Assembly: GCA_028386065.3 (NCBI GenBank)
Contig: JAKUCV010004801.1
Location: 65,762-129,761 of the forward strand
DNA: 64,000 nucleotides
Direction of reading: 5' to 3'
From: Turnera subulata
Taxonomy: Eukaryota > Streptophyta > Magnoliopsida > Malpighiales > Passifloraceae
Below the pieces are notes generated by a model. That model was not told the origin of the DNA. It saw nothing but the letters and a program-made list of their open reading frames with translations, and did no database searches. Below, piece after piece: positions 39,121 through 50,664 of the stretch; the stretch's first letter is position 1, and every line of letters begins with the position of its first letter. The position numbers were made by a program, and so were the translations under genes.

Positions 39121-39331
39121 AGCCCAATGGGTTGTGTCTCTGTGGCTCTCTACTGGCCCGCCCGTTTCCAAGCCCCGAGTGGCCCATGTTGCCCGTTTGA
39201 AGATTCGGGTTGCGTGGGCCTTAAAGGGGAAGGGCACCGCGTGAGGCTGGTTTCACAGAGCAGCGACAACCTCCAGCTCTCGGCAGTGGAAGGATAACGG
39301 GCCAGTGCCACCTTGACCCGCCTTTGGCCCA
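39121..39331 (+). promoter_or_regulatory. cluster of site II elements (TGGGCY) upstream of the uL18-family gene
   Basis: TGGGCY motifs in either orientation occur at 39121-39126, 39181-39186, 39215-39220 and 39326-39331, roughly 200-420 bp before the inferred transcript start near 39540. Clusters of these TCP-type elements are typical of promoters for ribosomal-protein and mitochondrial-biogenesis genes in plants. The TSS is inferred. Confidence 0.55.
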
Positions 39332-39632
39332 GAGGGCTGACTACAATTGAACCAACATTTTTTTTTTTCATTTTCAAATGTCCGCATATTTTTATTTTCA
39401 TTACTATTTTATTATACTTTAGTTTAATTTTTTAACAAGCATAACCATTTTCTTTAAAATTAAAAATTTTCACTCAGGAAATAAACATTTGGCAATTTTA
39501 TCTTATAGTAAAAAATTAATGTTACCAAACTAAAACCCAGAAGAACCTTTTCTCCTTAAACAGAGAAACACTCGCTCATCCACTGCAAGCCGCCGTCCTC
39601 CGCCTCTGCCAAAGCTTCGAACCCGATCGACG

Positions 39633-40280
39633 GTTAGTTCGAAAATCCAGACCACCAGCTTATAAAATTTGATAAAGCACCCGAATTTTTCTTTTCCCTG
39701 CCATGATGAATTTTAAAAATTAGTTCGTTTTGTTTTCGTATTCGGTGTCAGTTTTAATGTAAAGAATGGATTTTTAGGTTTTCTTTTTTTGGTTTCTTGG
39801 GCTATTTGTTACATGTGTTGGAAATGTGTGAAAAGAAGAACCCACTGGTGATACTCGCTTATTTGGGATTTCAGGAATTGAAATGCGAAGAAAATAGCAT
39901 GATCTACAACTGGGGTTTCATTTCTTGGCAAAAAAATTTTGTGGGTCTTTGAGAAATAGGCATCCAAGTGTTGTTTAGGGATTCCGTTGTTTCTCGTATT
40001 ATGGATTCATTTTGCTTGGCTACATATATATGGGTTGTCCCGTTCTTGACAGAGCTGAATAGTGTAGAGAAATGTAGCCAAACCAATGAGGACTAGTTTG
40101 GATTGAGGCCTAATTGAGTTTTATATAAGATTAGTTGCTTTGATTAAGGTATAGTATAGAACTTTTTGTGGAGCTTTTATATGAAATGTTTGATTCTTGC
40201 GAATCATTGAGTTTGTTGCTTCAATCATTAGAAATAATTTCGGTTTTATGCTTATGATGCTAGTGGCTATTGATCTGCAG
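39633..40280 (+). other. 5' leader intron of the uL18-family gene
   Basis: GTTAGT at 39633 and CTGCAG ending at 40280 bracket sequence just upstream of the start codon at 40287. The exon before it (about 39540-39632) is CT/C-rich, like plant leaders. Confidence 0.65.
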
Positions 40281-40286
40281 ATACAA

Positions 40287-40631
40287 ATGGTTATTGCACC
40301 ACCAGTTAGGCCAGCAAGAGTCACTCAATATTTGAAACCTTATGTTCTGAAGATGCATTTCACAAACAAGTATGTGAGTGCTCAAGTCATCCATGGACCA
40401 ACTGCCACAGTGGCCTCTTCGGCTAGCTCACAGGAGAAGGCCCTGAGGCCGAGCATGGAAAACACCCGGGATGTTGCAGCTGCCGCGAAGATTGGGAAGA
40501 TCCTGGCAGAGCGGCTGCTGATGAAGGACATACCTGCTGTTTCAGTTTTCTTCAAGAGGGAACAAAGATATCATGGAAAGGTGAAAGCGGTAATTGATTC
40601 TTTGAGGGAAGCTGGTGTCAAACTCCTTTAA
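40287..40631 (+). CDS. uL18-family (L18p/L5e) ribosomal protein, short organellar/bacterial-type form
   Basis: 114 residues in one coding exon, starting MVIAPPVRPARVTQYLKPYV. The family signature covers VLKMHFTNKYVSAQVIHGPT, then AAAAKIGKILAERL and the C-terminal block VKAVIDSLREAGVKLL. uL18 binds 5S rRNA in the central protuberance of the large ribosomal subunit. Compared with cytosolic L5 (about 300 residues) it is short, like Arabidopsis proteins annotated as L18p/L5e family. Lack of an obvious transit peptide leaves mitochondrial location likely but unproven. The start at 40287 follows the leader intron by six bases. The longer upstream frame is intron read-through and is not used. Confidence 0.88.
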   Translation: MVIAPPVRPARVTQYLKPYVLKMHFTNKYVSAQVIHGPTATVASSASSQEKALRPSMENTRDVAAAAKIGKILAERLLMKDIPAVSVFFKREQRYHGKVKAVIDSLREAGVKLL

Positions 40632-42317
40632 TTAAGGCTGAAGAAATTGTTTATGTGCTCTTGTATTAATCTGTAGTTCCAAGGATTTGTAAGGCAGATC
40701 AATGGAAAGGAGGGTAGTTGTGGTTTTTCATTGGCAAAGAACTTGGTCCCTTTGTCACGATTTCTTGCATGGTTGAGACTCGCTGGTAATGTCATGGGTT
40801 TTATCTGATGTAGTGATCAAATCTGGTATGCACAGGAGTACCATCAAAATCAAAAAGAATAATCAAATACGATTTGCAATGGAATGCCATATTTTATTTT
40901 CCTTTTTTTTTTTGCTCTTTTCGTTAGTTTTTTTTTTTTCTTTTGACGGAGACAAATTGGATGCCATAAAGCCTCTTGTTCTAAACATGATTTTTTTTTT
41001 TTTTCCGGTTTACAAAATTTTCAGTGGCATATAGCAGAATTGATGTAACTGTGATAAGTGCCAAACAAAAATGGAGCATATGCCACAATTTTATCTACGG
41101 TCTATGATTGACCCATAAAGCTTCTTTACTTGGCCACTAAACAAAATTATACACTTAAAAAAGAGTTAACCAAAAAAAAAAAAAAAGAGTTAACCAAGAG
41201 GTCTCCAAACCCACGTATAAGACACCATCCAGACACTATCCTAAATCTATCTGAACAGTTAGGACTGGAAAAAAACAATCTAAGCTTTTCTTTTTTTATA
41301 CATCCAGAAATTTGTATAAAATCTAAGCTTTGAGCTGTTTTTGTGCATCTATCATCAAGATGACATTGATATAAGAAAAAACAATAAAAGCGCTTCAAGA
41401 GAAATAGGCTTGCAACTAGAATAAGAGAGAATGGTTGTTAGTAATTTCACAATGCAGCTGAAGCTAGGATAAAAGGAAGAGAGGGATGGATGTACAAGTT
41501 CTGGAGCAGATGTGATGCTGTCAGAAGCATCATAGCCTAGTACTAACTGAAACTAGGGATGCATTCATGGAATGCAAATGCATGAGGACAGTCATTTCGA
41601 GAATGATGTTTTCACTGAATGCCGACCGTATTAGGTTTCTAAGCAAAAGCAACTCTAAAATATTTTTGTTTAACGGCCAATTTAGTAGATGCTTGTGTTT
41701 GTCTATTTCTGCATGGTAACAAAACTGTTAAAAAGTGGTAAATTTAAGGAATCAGTCAAAACTAAATGATTTTATTTTCTCGATAAAAGAGTTGAGAACG
41801 ATACTTAAACATTCTCTCGCCACCGTGTGACACATCTGTTCGACGTTCAAAAGATTGCCGTTCAAAAGTAAGAAAAACATGCAAACCCGAACGTCCTAAC
41901 ATCCGATAATTTGGACACTATGTTCATTCAAAACAGAAAATAAAGAACAGATACTTTAGGATTAAACGACTAACATGTTAAACTTTCATTTGCAATTCTT
42001 TGAACCATTTCATTGCTCTCGAAATTATAGTCTTTTTACACTAACTGTATATCTGTTAGAACTTCAAATTTGAACAATCAGACCAATGATTAGGTCCGTC
42101 CAGCTCTGCAACAAGCAAGTTTGAAGATGATTGGGTCAACTCTTAACTGCAGCGATCACCATTTCGGGCTGCAAGACAAATCTCAAGATTACCAGGCGAT
42201 CCGGCTAGACATGTTACTTGATATCTTCCAGCAAGGATGAAGAGAACTTTTGAACACTACCTCAAAGCAAGCTTCTCCTCAGCAGCCGTAGACCTTCAGG
42301 AATTTGGCAGCTGCGTA
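40632..42317. other. space between the convergent uL18-family and UFL1 genes
   Basis: Contains both 3' untranslated regions. Apart from a poly-A scar at 41161-41197 and T-runs near 40900-41000, nothing is recognisable. Confidence 0.55.
41161..41197 (+). mobile_element. A-run between 13-bp direct repeats
   Basis: AAGAGTTAACCAA at 41161-41173 and 41185-41197 flanks 11 A. The A-rich ends of the repeat make its exact borders ambiguous. Slippage is a possible alternative. Confidence 0.4.
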
Positions 42318-45300
42318 TCAAGATTGCGAGGAACTTATCACCAAGCCTTTCAGTGCTGGCATTAGCTCCTCTAGAGTCTCTCTTTTACTCATGATTCTAT
42401 CTGATGTACAGTCTTCTTCCTGATCAAACAGAAAGAAACTTTATTTCAAGCAAATAATACACATGAACATTCTGACCCAGGCATAAATTCAGAAAAATTA
42501 AGCCACCAATTTCCACAAGACCCAAGATATTTAATCCGTGAGTCAATAGCTAGAAGGGCTAAATGTAACAATAAAAAAATTGTAGCTCGAGAACTACAGG
42601 TGAAGACAAAGATATACTACTCACATCACCAGTAGCAGCAGATACGAGTGATAAAAGGGTCACCGTCGCAGATTGGTAATCACTCAGGATCTTGAATGCA
42701 GAATTATCTAGTTTGTCCTGCAAAAATGAAAAATTACAAACACATCATTAGAAATTTCTGCCACAAAATATGACGAGGTGTCCTATCAAAATCCACAGAT
42801 CTGAAAAGACAAGTAATTTGCAGTCATTGTTCAATCAGTTTAGGCATGGTATTCAAAATTCAGGCCTCAATAGAGTATGAAAATCACAAAAATTAGGCCT
42901 AAAAGGATTAGCTGTCTTAAATATCAAGTCCACAGATCCCAAATGCAGTCTCATTCTGCACTCAGTTTAGGTTTCACTACAGTAAGAAAATAAGAAAAAA
43001 TTGGCATCATAGGTGTTGGATAAGTTAACAACCAAGAGTCGCAAATACAAAGAATGGAACTAGTGGGATAAGACAGATTTGCATAGCAGGCAAATCACAT
43101 CCGGACCCCCAGAATAAAGCAACAGAAGAAATGCATGTGGTAAAAAATTGAGGGGCATGAACGTCATCTATATAGAAGCAGAAACAGAACATACCACATA
43201 CACATGTTGAAAATGGTACAGGATGGTACAGGATGCTAAATAACAACAACCAATCAGCAAGAACATCCTAATTTCTGTCTCAAACACATTTCTCAAAATA
43301 CTAGTAGGCCTAACATTTTTTCCAACCAGGTAAACAACTTTCCCTCCAAAGCTATAATCTGCAAAATGAATATATATCATACATCCAAAAGCCAAGGGCT
43401 TCAAAGACGAATGTGCTGAATTGTAAGGTTTGTGTGAGCACTATGTCAAAATTAAAGCTGGGGCATGCAGCAATTCCACTCCATACCTTCAATCGAGAAA
43501 TAGCAACAGAAATGGCTCTCCCAGGGGCTTGAAGTGCTTTATTGTGCAACTGCAAAGAATAGCACCCATGTTAACTGAACCTTGAGCATGAAAAGCCTGT
43601 ATAATGTATTATTTAGACATCAAACCTGTATATAAAGAAGAGAAACGACTTTAGGCAGAAGAGCAACTGGATCAGTTTCAGCAGAAACTTGAGCTGTTAA
43701 ATCCTGACAACCAGAAAACAGCATTCATCACAGGAGCCATATTTACCAAACTACAAGTAAAAAATCTCACATCAACCCGGTGTGAGAAATCTTCAAATAA
43801 GAAGATATACAGGGAATGAAGAGGGGAAAACTATTGAGACCCTTCTGAGTCTGTTACCTTGCGATATGAATGCAGAAGCGTTCTTTCCAATTTCTTATCA
43901 AGCTTTTTCAAGACCAGCCCACTGTAAAATGGAATCCAAAAAAGTTGATTGCTAACAGCCATTGCAGGAAGGGAGGTTGTTGGAAGGTGTAAATGAAAAG
44001 ATAAAGATACATATTCCAAATGGAAACCCCTAAAAATACTCAAACTCAAAACAACCCACCTCTCTTCTGCCATCTCTCTTAGAGTAGTCATGAATGCATC
44101 CACTCGCTATGACAAAACAATAAAAGTAAGCATGTCAATAAATATACTTGCACATATTAGGCAATTGAAGTAGTTCAACTGAAAGACACTTGAGGCTTGT
44201 CAAGCCTGACAATATGACTTCCATATGCACTGCACAAGAGGGAATCCTTAAAGGGAGGGCTACAAAATCAAACTAGCAAGCTGCTTACTACTATCAATTG
44301 ATTTATGCTTCTCAAGCAGTTTACTGGTCAAAACTCTTGGTTGTTTTCAGTTAAAGAGAAATAGAGACATGAGTCAAAGGGATGGGAGTACAAAAATGCA
44401 AAAAGAAAACCTGCACTACCATATCCCACTTGAAAATGTTCCTTTTACATTAATAAATATACATAAAAGAATAAGTGAAAAGTTCAAGTGACTCCAACAA
44501 AAAGAAAAAGACCCTCAACTTCAACAAATTCATAAAATAATCATGAACAACAGACTAAAAGCTGTAATTCAAATTTCAGTTGAAAAAGGAGGCACAAATA
44601 ATGAAAGTCAAGCATGCCATAATTCCCATCCAACATAAAGAAAGGGAGCGAACTGTTTTAATGATTAAGGACAATTATTTCAAAGAAAAGACTCCTCAAA
44701 GAGGACAACCCGTCTCGCAAGGAAAACCAACCTTGCCTTCCAAAGCTTCCGCCACAGAAAATGCTTTCTTTGACAGAGATCCAGGAAAACTTTTTGCCTG
44801 TAGAAAACGGTAAAAGGTACATCACGATTGAGCTTTCCTTGAATTTCAGATTGATTCTCATAGCACAAAGAAGGAAGCAATGGTTCATACAATAGAAGTC
44901 CTTTCTGCAGAATTAAGCGAGATGGAATCAGGATTTTGAGCCTCTTCAATCTCAATTCCATTCTTCAATTTGTTGTGCATGTCCTGCATACACATAAACT
45001 GCTAATGTTACAACATTCTTCAAATCCTACAATCTTCCTTTAGAAAAACCAAAAACAAGGGAAGGATTTGAACAGCCAACAAAGTATTACCAAGTTATGA
45101 AAAAGCATATCTGCAATGGGAGCGGCCATTGTTCTTAACAGATGTCGGTGCAAAATAACCTGTAAATCATAGACACACTTAGGCTAGTATTTCAGAACCG
45201 ACTAACTGGTATATCGATTTGCCCCCAAGGCCAGGACAGCAAATGGCATGATAATAAGACTGGCAAAAGACTTACAGAAGTTGCTTGGTCATCTTCAAAA

Positions 45301-48300
45301 AAATACAGTGATTTTTCATACAACTGCATATTTAAGAAAGACTGCAAAAGAGCAGATGTCATAATGATATGATAGAAAAGTAGTTGCAATATAACCCCTG
45401 AATTTGCAGGCAAAACTTTAGATTATTCGTAATAACAATTATCCTGACCTCATCAAGTTTCTTTTGCAAATTGTCAAGCAAGCGTCTCACTTTGTCAGCA
45501 TTTTCAGTAAGCATTGCCTTTCTTCTCTCCTTCAAAGCATTTATCAGCATGGGTCTCATGTGGCTAGCTAAAGGTCTAAGGATGGTCTCCACATCTTCCA
45601 CACCTGTCAAGACACGCACTTCGAACTGGTTATTTATCAATCTCTGAATGGCTGATAACTACAAACGGAAGAATAAAACCGGACGGACCTTGCTCTTCAA
45701 AATCAGGAACCAGAGTTAGAATCTTTTCCACTACCCATTCCTCCGAAGGAACATTACGATTATCAGCTTGCATCTTATGAGAATCTTTCTTAGCTCCAGT
45801 TTTTGCATCTGATCCCTGAGCGGAAGATGTATCCTTTCCTTTCCTCTGGTTTTTCTTAGATTTCGTAGGAGCGAAGTCCTCGTCATCAGGAATGTTATCT
45901 ACCGCTTTTGTCCCTGCAGACTTTCCCTTTTTCTTTTTTCTTTCATTACCAGTTTCATTTAATTCAGCAGATCTGATTGAGTCATTTCTAGCTTTAGTTT
46001 CCTTGGCCAAGTTTAAGTCCTCACTCGGTGTGTTTCCCAAAGTACCCGAGGCATTGAAGGCCTCCATCTCTTTCTCTATACGGTCATAAACATCCTAGCA
46101 TGAAGGGACAACACCAAATTTCCAGTGAGACAGAAAAAAAGACTTAATCACATGTAAATTTGCTTCAAGAAAACTGCAGCAAATTGCAATAGTGACATAG
46201 ACAAATGGTACGGGAGAGCAAAAATAAATGCAATCAAATAGACATCATTAGTACAAACAAACATTTAGAAAAGGAAAAGTACTCTGAGATATTTTATCTC
46301 ATTTTTAATCTGAACCAGCAGAAGAGATGAATCCAAAAATTAATGCACACCATGGAGTATAGGAAACAGAGGACAAATTATCTATGCTTTCTGGGATTGT
46401 AAACGTTAAATTGATCATAATAATTGGCAGACAGCCGATCTGACTGGATTTTGTCCGAAAGAATAACTGCCCCCATAAACACCTCTCGAGAATCACCAAG
46501 TTATATATCGAAACAAAACAAATGCACACTCGCACACCTATGAACATGCATTCATACATGAAAAACAATTTGAAGAGCTCTACCTTCACAAAACCATCAC
46601 TAAATATGTAGGAGTCCCCCAAGATCACAACTTTGTTACCCTGCAGAAAAACATAAAGCGAATGAATAAATAATTCAACAGATCAAGTGCAGCAGAAACA
46701 ATAGATTTGGCATACTGTCACCTTCAATGCTGACTGAACAGATGGACAACGTGACAATATCTTAGATGCATCTTGGGCTCCAAAAGAAGCAGGTAATACA
46801 GAGAGAGCATCAAACCTGCAGTTATCCATCCAACCATGAGAAAACTTTACTTATTGACATCATGAAGCAAGATGCCATTAGTGAGTTCTACAGAACAAAA
46901 TAGAGAAAGACAGAAGATAATCAGTAATGCGTAATTCTTCCTCACCAGCTATTGCGCTCAACAACATCCTCAACAGAAGTATCTAGCATCTCGATAATGG
47001 ATGGATGAATAAATGCAGTAGCTAATGGTATGCCTTCAGAATATCTGGACTAAATTGGAAAGCAGATCACAATTTTGATGAGATGGTCAGAAAAGGTTTT
47101 AAACTGCAGATTAGATATGCACAAGAGTCACATAGCCTTAGGAGAACTCAGAAATCTCAGAAAGATAAACCCATTTTAACACTTATAAGATACCTGCAAG
47201 TACTGGACAGGCTGCGAAATTCCAAGCTTTTGCAGGGCATCATAGAAGATAAAAGAATTCTGCACAGATACAAGGAAAGAATAAACTAACAAAAATACAG
47301 ATAAAGGCAAAATGTCTTTCCCCCAAGCAATAGAAGAAAACTGTGAAGAAAGATCAACAGATTGAATCAGCCACTAAATCTTGTTATATTGACAACAACC
47401 ATTTGATTCATTCCTGAGATGGAGATGCTAAAACAACCAAGACAAGAAAAATAAGCCATGTATTGACACAATTGTAAGAATGCCAGATTTGGTTTTTTTT
47501 ATGCTATATAAATAGATTTGGTTGCAAACCTGTGAGAAGAAAGAATCCACACATTCCCTTTGAGCTATAGCAAAAACCTGTTCCAGAAATGAAGTAAAAG
47601 TAAAAACAAACATTTAGTATTTGGCTTTAACCCATATACAGAATAGAAGCATTCAACTAATTGTCATCTTTGGAACTTCGTTCTCGGTACTCATTTGAAT
47701 TCCACTGACAAGCATATGGAGAGCATACTCTTCAGAAAGAGTTTTGTAAGCAAAAACATTAGATTTTCACAAGGAAGCTCATAGGCTCGAGAAACAGGGT
47801 ATATGGAGCAAACAGAATGCAAGGTCCAAGAAAGAACATATAGAAATGTTTCTACCCAGACTTCTGGCCAAACAGTATGCATCAGAAAATAGACAGAAAC
47901 TGGCAATTAGCAAGACCAAAGAACATATCCAACAAGTTCATGCATTCTTTTCCTGGCTAGAAGCAGAAACATAGACGATAGAGAGCAATAAACATATCAA
48001 GCAAACTAGACTCTATTTTTCACCATTCATATAACTATTTCTAAATGTGAAACCTCAAATAACATCCGAAACCCCATTTAACCACGCCTAATATGAACAA
48101 CTATTCAAATATATCCTATTTCACAAGACAATTTGTAGCACATGTGACGGAATCTAATATACAGCACCAAAGAGTAGGACACATACGGTTGGAGTCCAAT
48201 GAACACCCGCACGCAGTGATCCAAGAACCTGGCCTTCCTTCATCAATCCATTGAACAGAGACTGGAAGAACGAACTGTCGGTAGCCACTCCACCTGCTCC

Positions 48301-48991
48301 ATTCATTTCCTGCAACAGCTGCTGCAGTGTAGCCCACAGCGCCGTCAAGTTCATTGGAACAGTAATACCTCTTGCAGCTCCACGAACCATGGCACTAACA
48401 CGAGCCACATAAGCCGGAGTATACAACTGCCCGCCTTCAAGCCTACCTTTCACCTAAAACAAGTAACACAACAAGAACAAAACTAGTTCCCATATCACAA
48501 TCCTAACACTCAGCATTCCACAATAATAATAATAATAACACCAAACAAACAACAAATTGTTAACAAGTTACCAAAGTCCCAATCCGCGCCTCTAACATAG
48601 AGGTCACAAATTCCAGACCAACATTCAACTGCCCGGCGACTTCGGTCAAGCCAATCTGACTACACTCCTGAAGCCTCTCGTTGATCTCTTCTGCAACGGT
48701 GTCCCAATAAGACTGGGAAATGATCTCCCCCTGTATCAGCATAAGCCCCGCCGGATCATCGGCGACCACCACCTGAGCTTGCTTCTCCACGTGGTACAGA
48801 TCCACACCGGTGACGTCGGCGAGGTCAATCAAGGACACGCGCCCTCGCCTCTTTATCTCCGCCACCATTTCACTCCTCAACTGCTCCTGCACGAATCGCA
48901 TATCATCAGTTTCCGAAACGACGACGTCGAAAAACTCGGTAACGGTAACTCGTTATTTTCATCGAAACCGTTCAATTAACGGAGACAAACG

Positions 48992-49038
<47 letters not shown>

Positions 49039-49244
49039 GGAAAGGAAAGGAGGAGGAGGAGGAACTTAACGGGAGTGATGTATTCCTTGCCGGAGACGGT
49101 GTGGAGGAGGTCGAAGTCGATGATGTGGAGTTCCTGGAGCTTCTGGACCAACTCGACGACGTTTCGGTCGGACAAGCGGATGCTGGATTTGGCTTGCTGC
49201 GCGAACTCGAATTGCTTCTGCAATTCCAGTAGTTCTGCGTCCAT
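42318..49244 (-). CDS. UFL1: E3 UFM1-protein ligase 1 homologue
   Basis: UFL1 transfers the ubiquitin-like modifier UFM1 from UFC1 to substrates such as ER-bound ribosomes, at the ER membrane. Twenty exons on the minus strand join in frame to 808 residues: 49244-49071, 48886-48572, 48453-48187, 47577-47530, 47259-47194, 47049-46946, 46815-46722, 46640-46584, 46094-45689, 45603-45449, 45341-45276, 45159-45091, 44983-44891, 44797-44732, 44106-44060, 43921-43858, 43703-43626, 43549-43487, 42717-42625 and 42419-42318. Family blocks are MDAELLELQKQFEFAQQAKS, KEYITP with EQLRSEMVAEIKRRGRVSLI, HPSIIEMLDTSVEDVVERNS and GDSYIFSDGFVK. A lysine-rich disordered stretch (about residues 400-480) and a helical C-terminal half ending LEELMPALKGLVISSSQS follow. 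There is no RING or HECT domain, as expected. A GA microsatellite lies in intron 1 and a small insertion in intron 4. Confidence 0.96.
47485..47523 (-). mobile_element. possible tail-only insertion in UFL1 intron 4
   Basis: AGATTTGGTT at 47485-47494 and 47514-47523 flanks 19 bp that on the minus strand ends TAGCAT followed by an A-run. It lies within 10 bp of the exon 4 donor (GTTTGC at 47529). Confidence 0.45.
48996..49035. repeat. (GA)n microsatellite in UFL1 intron 1
   Basis: About 20 uninterrupted GA dinucleotides. On the transcribed strand this is a CT tract close to the 5' end of the gene. Confidence 0.95.
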
Positions 49245-49900
49245 TTCTTCTTCTTCTTGTTGTTCTTCCTCCTCTTCTTCTTCTTCTGTGCTACTTCTCG
49301 TCGATCAGTGATCACCTACACTGCTCGTTTACTTGTTTGTCACTTGTTACTCCTCTCAGGCGAAAGAGAGAGAAGAACTACTGGATATTGAAATTTTTGA
49401 CTAGGGAGGTTGCGTTGTTGTGGTCTTCCGCTTCGGCTTTCCGTTTCTCTCTAGTGGATTTTCTTCTTCGGTTACGGATTGTTTTCGCATCGGTTTTGCG
49501 GTTTTGTTTTGACTGATTGGCTTGGGCCATAAAGTTTTCTTTTCCGATGAAAAACACTGAGCCTGCGCCTGGGCCTGACCTGGGCCTAGCCTGGCCTGTT
49601 CGAGGATTGTTCTTGCGGTTTTGCTTGATGGAATGAATTGGGCCGTCAAGTTTTCCTTTTCATGAACACTGAGCAGGCCTGGCCCGTTCGAGGATTTCAA
49701 GTTCAAATTGCCATATGAAATGTGAAAAATGAAATCATAAGCTAAACTGGAGCTTTTTTTTTCTATTTTGTCAAAAGTATACGGGTTTTTTTTAATAAAA
49801 ATAATGGGTAAATAAAATTACAAAAAATTGTAACAAATCACCCACATTCAAACTTGAACCCAAATAGCCTCAGTGGACCAAGGACTTTGATGCCACTGCG
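49245..49900. other. UFL1 upstream region
   Basis: The probable leader carries CTT repeats near 49245-49290. GGCCT-rich sequence lies at 49560-49690. No other gene is seen. Confidence 0.5.
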
Positions 49901-49904
49901 ACCA

Positions 49905-50033
49905 AAGGGTCGCTGGCGCAATGACATCTCCCTTAGACTAGGTTCTAATGGGTTATGGATTCGATCCTATGTAATTTCAATGTAAAAAGATCCTATGTAA
50001 TTTCGATGTAGAAAAAAAAAAAAAACTAGTGAT
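49905..50033 (+). mobile_element. possible tRNA-derived SINE
   Basis: CTGGCGCAATGACATC resembles a pol III A-box, and GGATTCGATCC 40 bp on resembles a B-box. An A-run follows at about 50021-50035. Inside it, GATCCTATGTAATTTC repeats at 49963 and 49989. No flanking target duplication could be defined. Confidence 0.35.
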
Positions 50034-50077
50034 GGCAGAAAAGGCGCCAGGGAATACTAGTCATAACGCTCGTTATC

Positions 50078-50125
50078 AGGAACAGTCACTTCTTTCCTAA
50101 AAAAAAAAAAAGGAACAGTCACTTC
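50078..50125 (+). mobile_element. tail-only insertion with 15-bp direct repeats
   Basis: AGGAACAGTCACTTC occurs at 50078-50092 and 50111-50125. The 18-bp insert is TTTCCT followed by 12 A. Confidence 0.6.
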
Positions 50126-50399
50126 ATGCGCATTACCTTCTATCTTGCTCTGACAGCATAGTTGACATCTCCATGTGTAATTCATTTTCTGTTCTTGTGT
50201 CCAAGTTGTCCTAATTCATCCCATCCTTTCTCAAATAATGCTTCTGCTGTTGTTTCCCACAGGATAGATAGACCACCAAATCAATGAATGAATCAATTAT
50301 TTTGTCCTCTCATCATTTGAACATTTTGCAGACCAAATGTTTTCAATGTCTATGATTCCAGAAGGAAATGTCAATTGACATATCAATTATACTGAGTCA

Positions 50400-50626
50400 C
50401 TTTCCTAAACATGAACGCCCTACAGCAGAGTAGATGGTGGTGTAAAGATGTGTAATGGCATGGGAAAAGGTTGATTAGGATATTAATTCTCAGTAATAAT
50501 GTACAATTTAGGAAAGTGACACTTGCCTAAACACGAACGCCCAACAGCAAAGTACATGGTGTAAGATGTGTAATGGCATGGGAAAAGGTTGATTAGGATA
50601 TTAATTCTCAGTAATAATGTACAATT
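50400..50626. repeat. imperfect tandem duplication of about 110-120 bp
   Basis: A unit from CTAAACATGAACGCCC to TAATAATGTACAATTT (about 50404-50508) recurs at about 50526-50626 with small gaps. It lies just beyond the stop of the ankyrin gene, probably in its 3' untranslated region or flank. Confidence 0.85.
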
Positions 50627-50664
50627 TTGTTATGTGTTAAAAAGAAGAGAAAAAAAAAGTGGGT

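Noticed and set aside
39150..39401. 83-codon minus-strand frame in GC-rich DNA
   Set aside because: Coincides with the site II promoter cluster; no homology and no gene structure.
49905..49975. Possible functional tRNA gene
   Set aside because: A- and B-box-like motifs are present but no cloverleaf with paired acceptor arms can be drawn. Listed only as a possible SINE.
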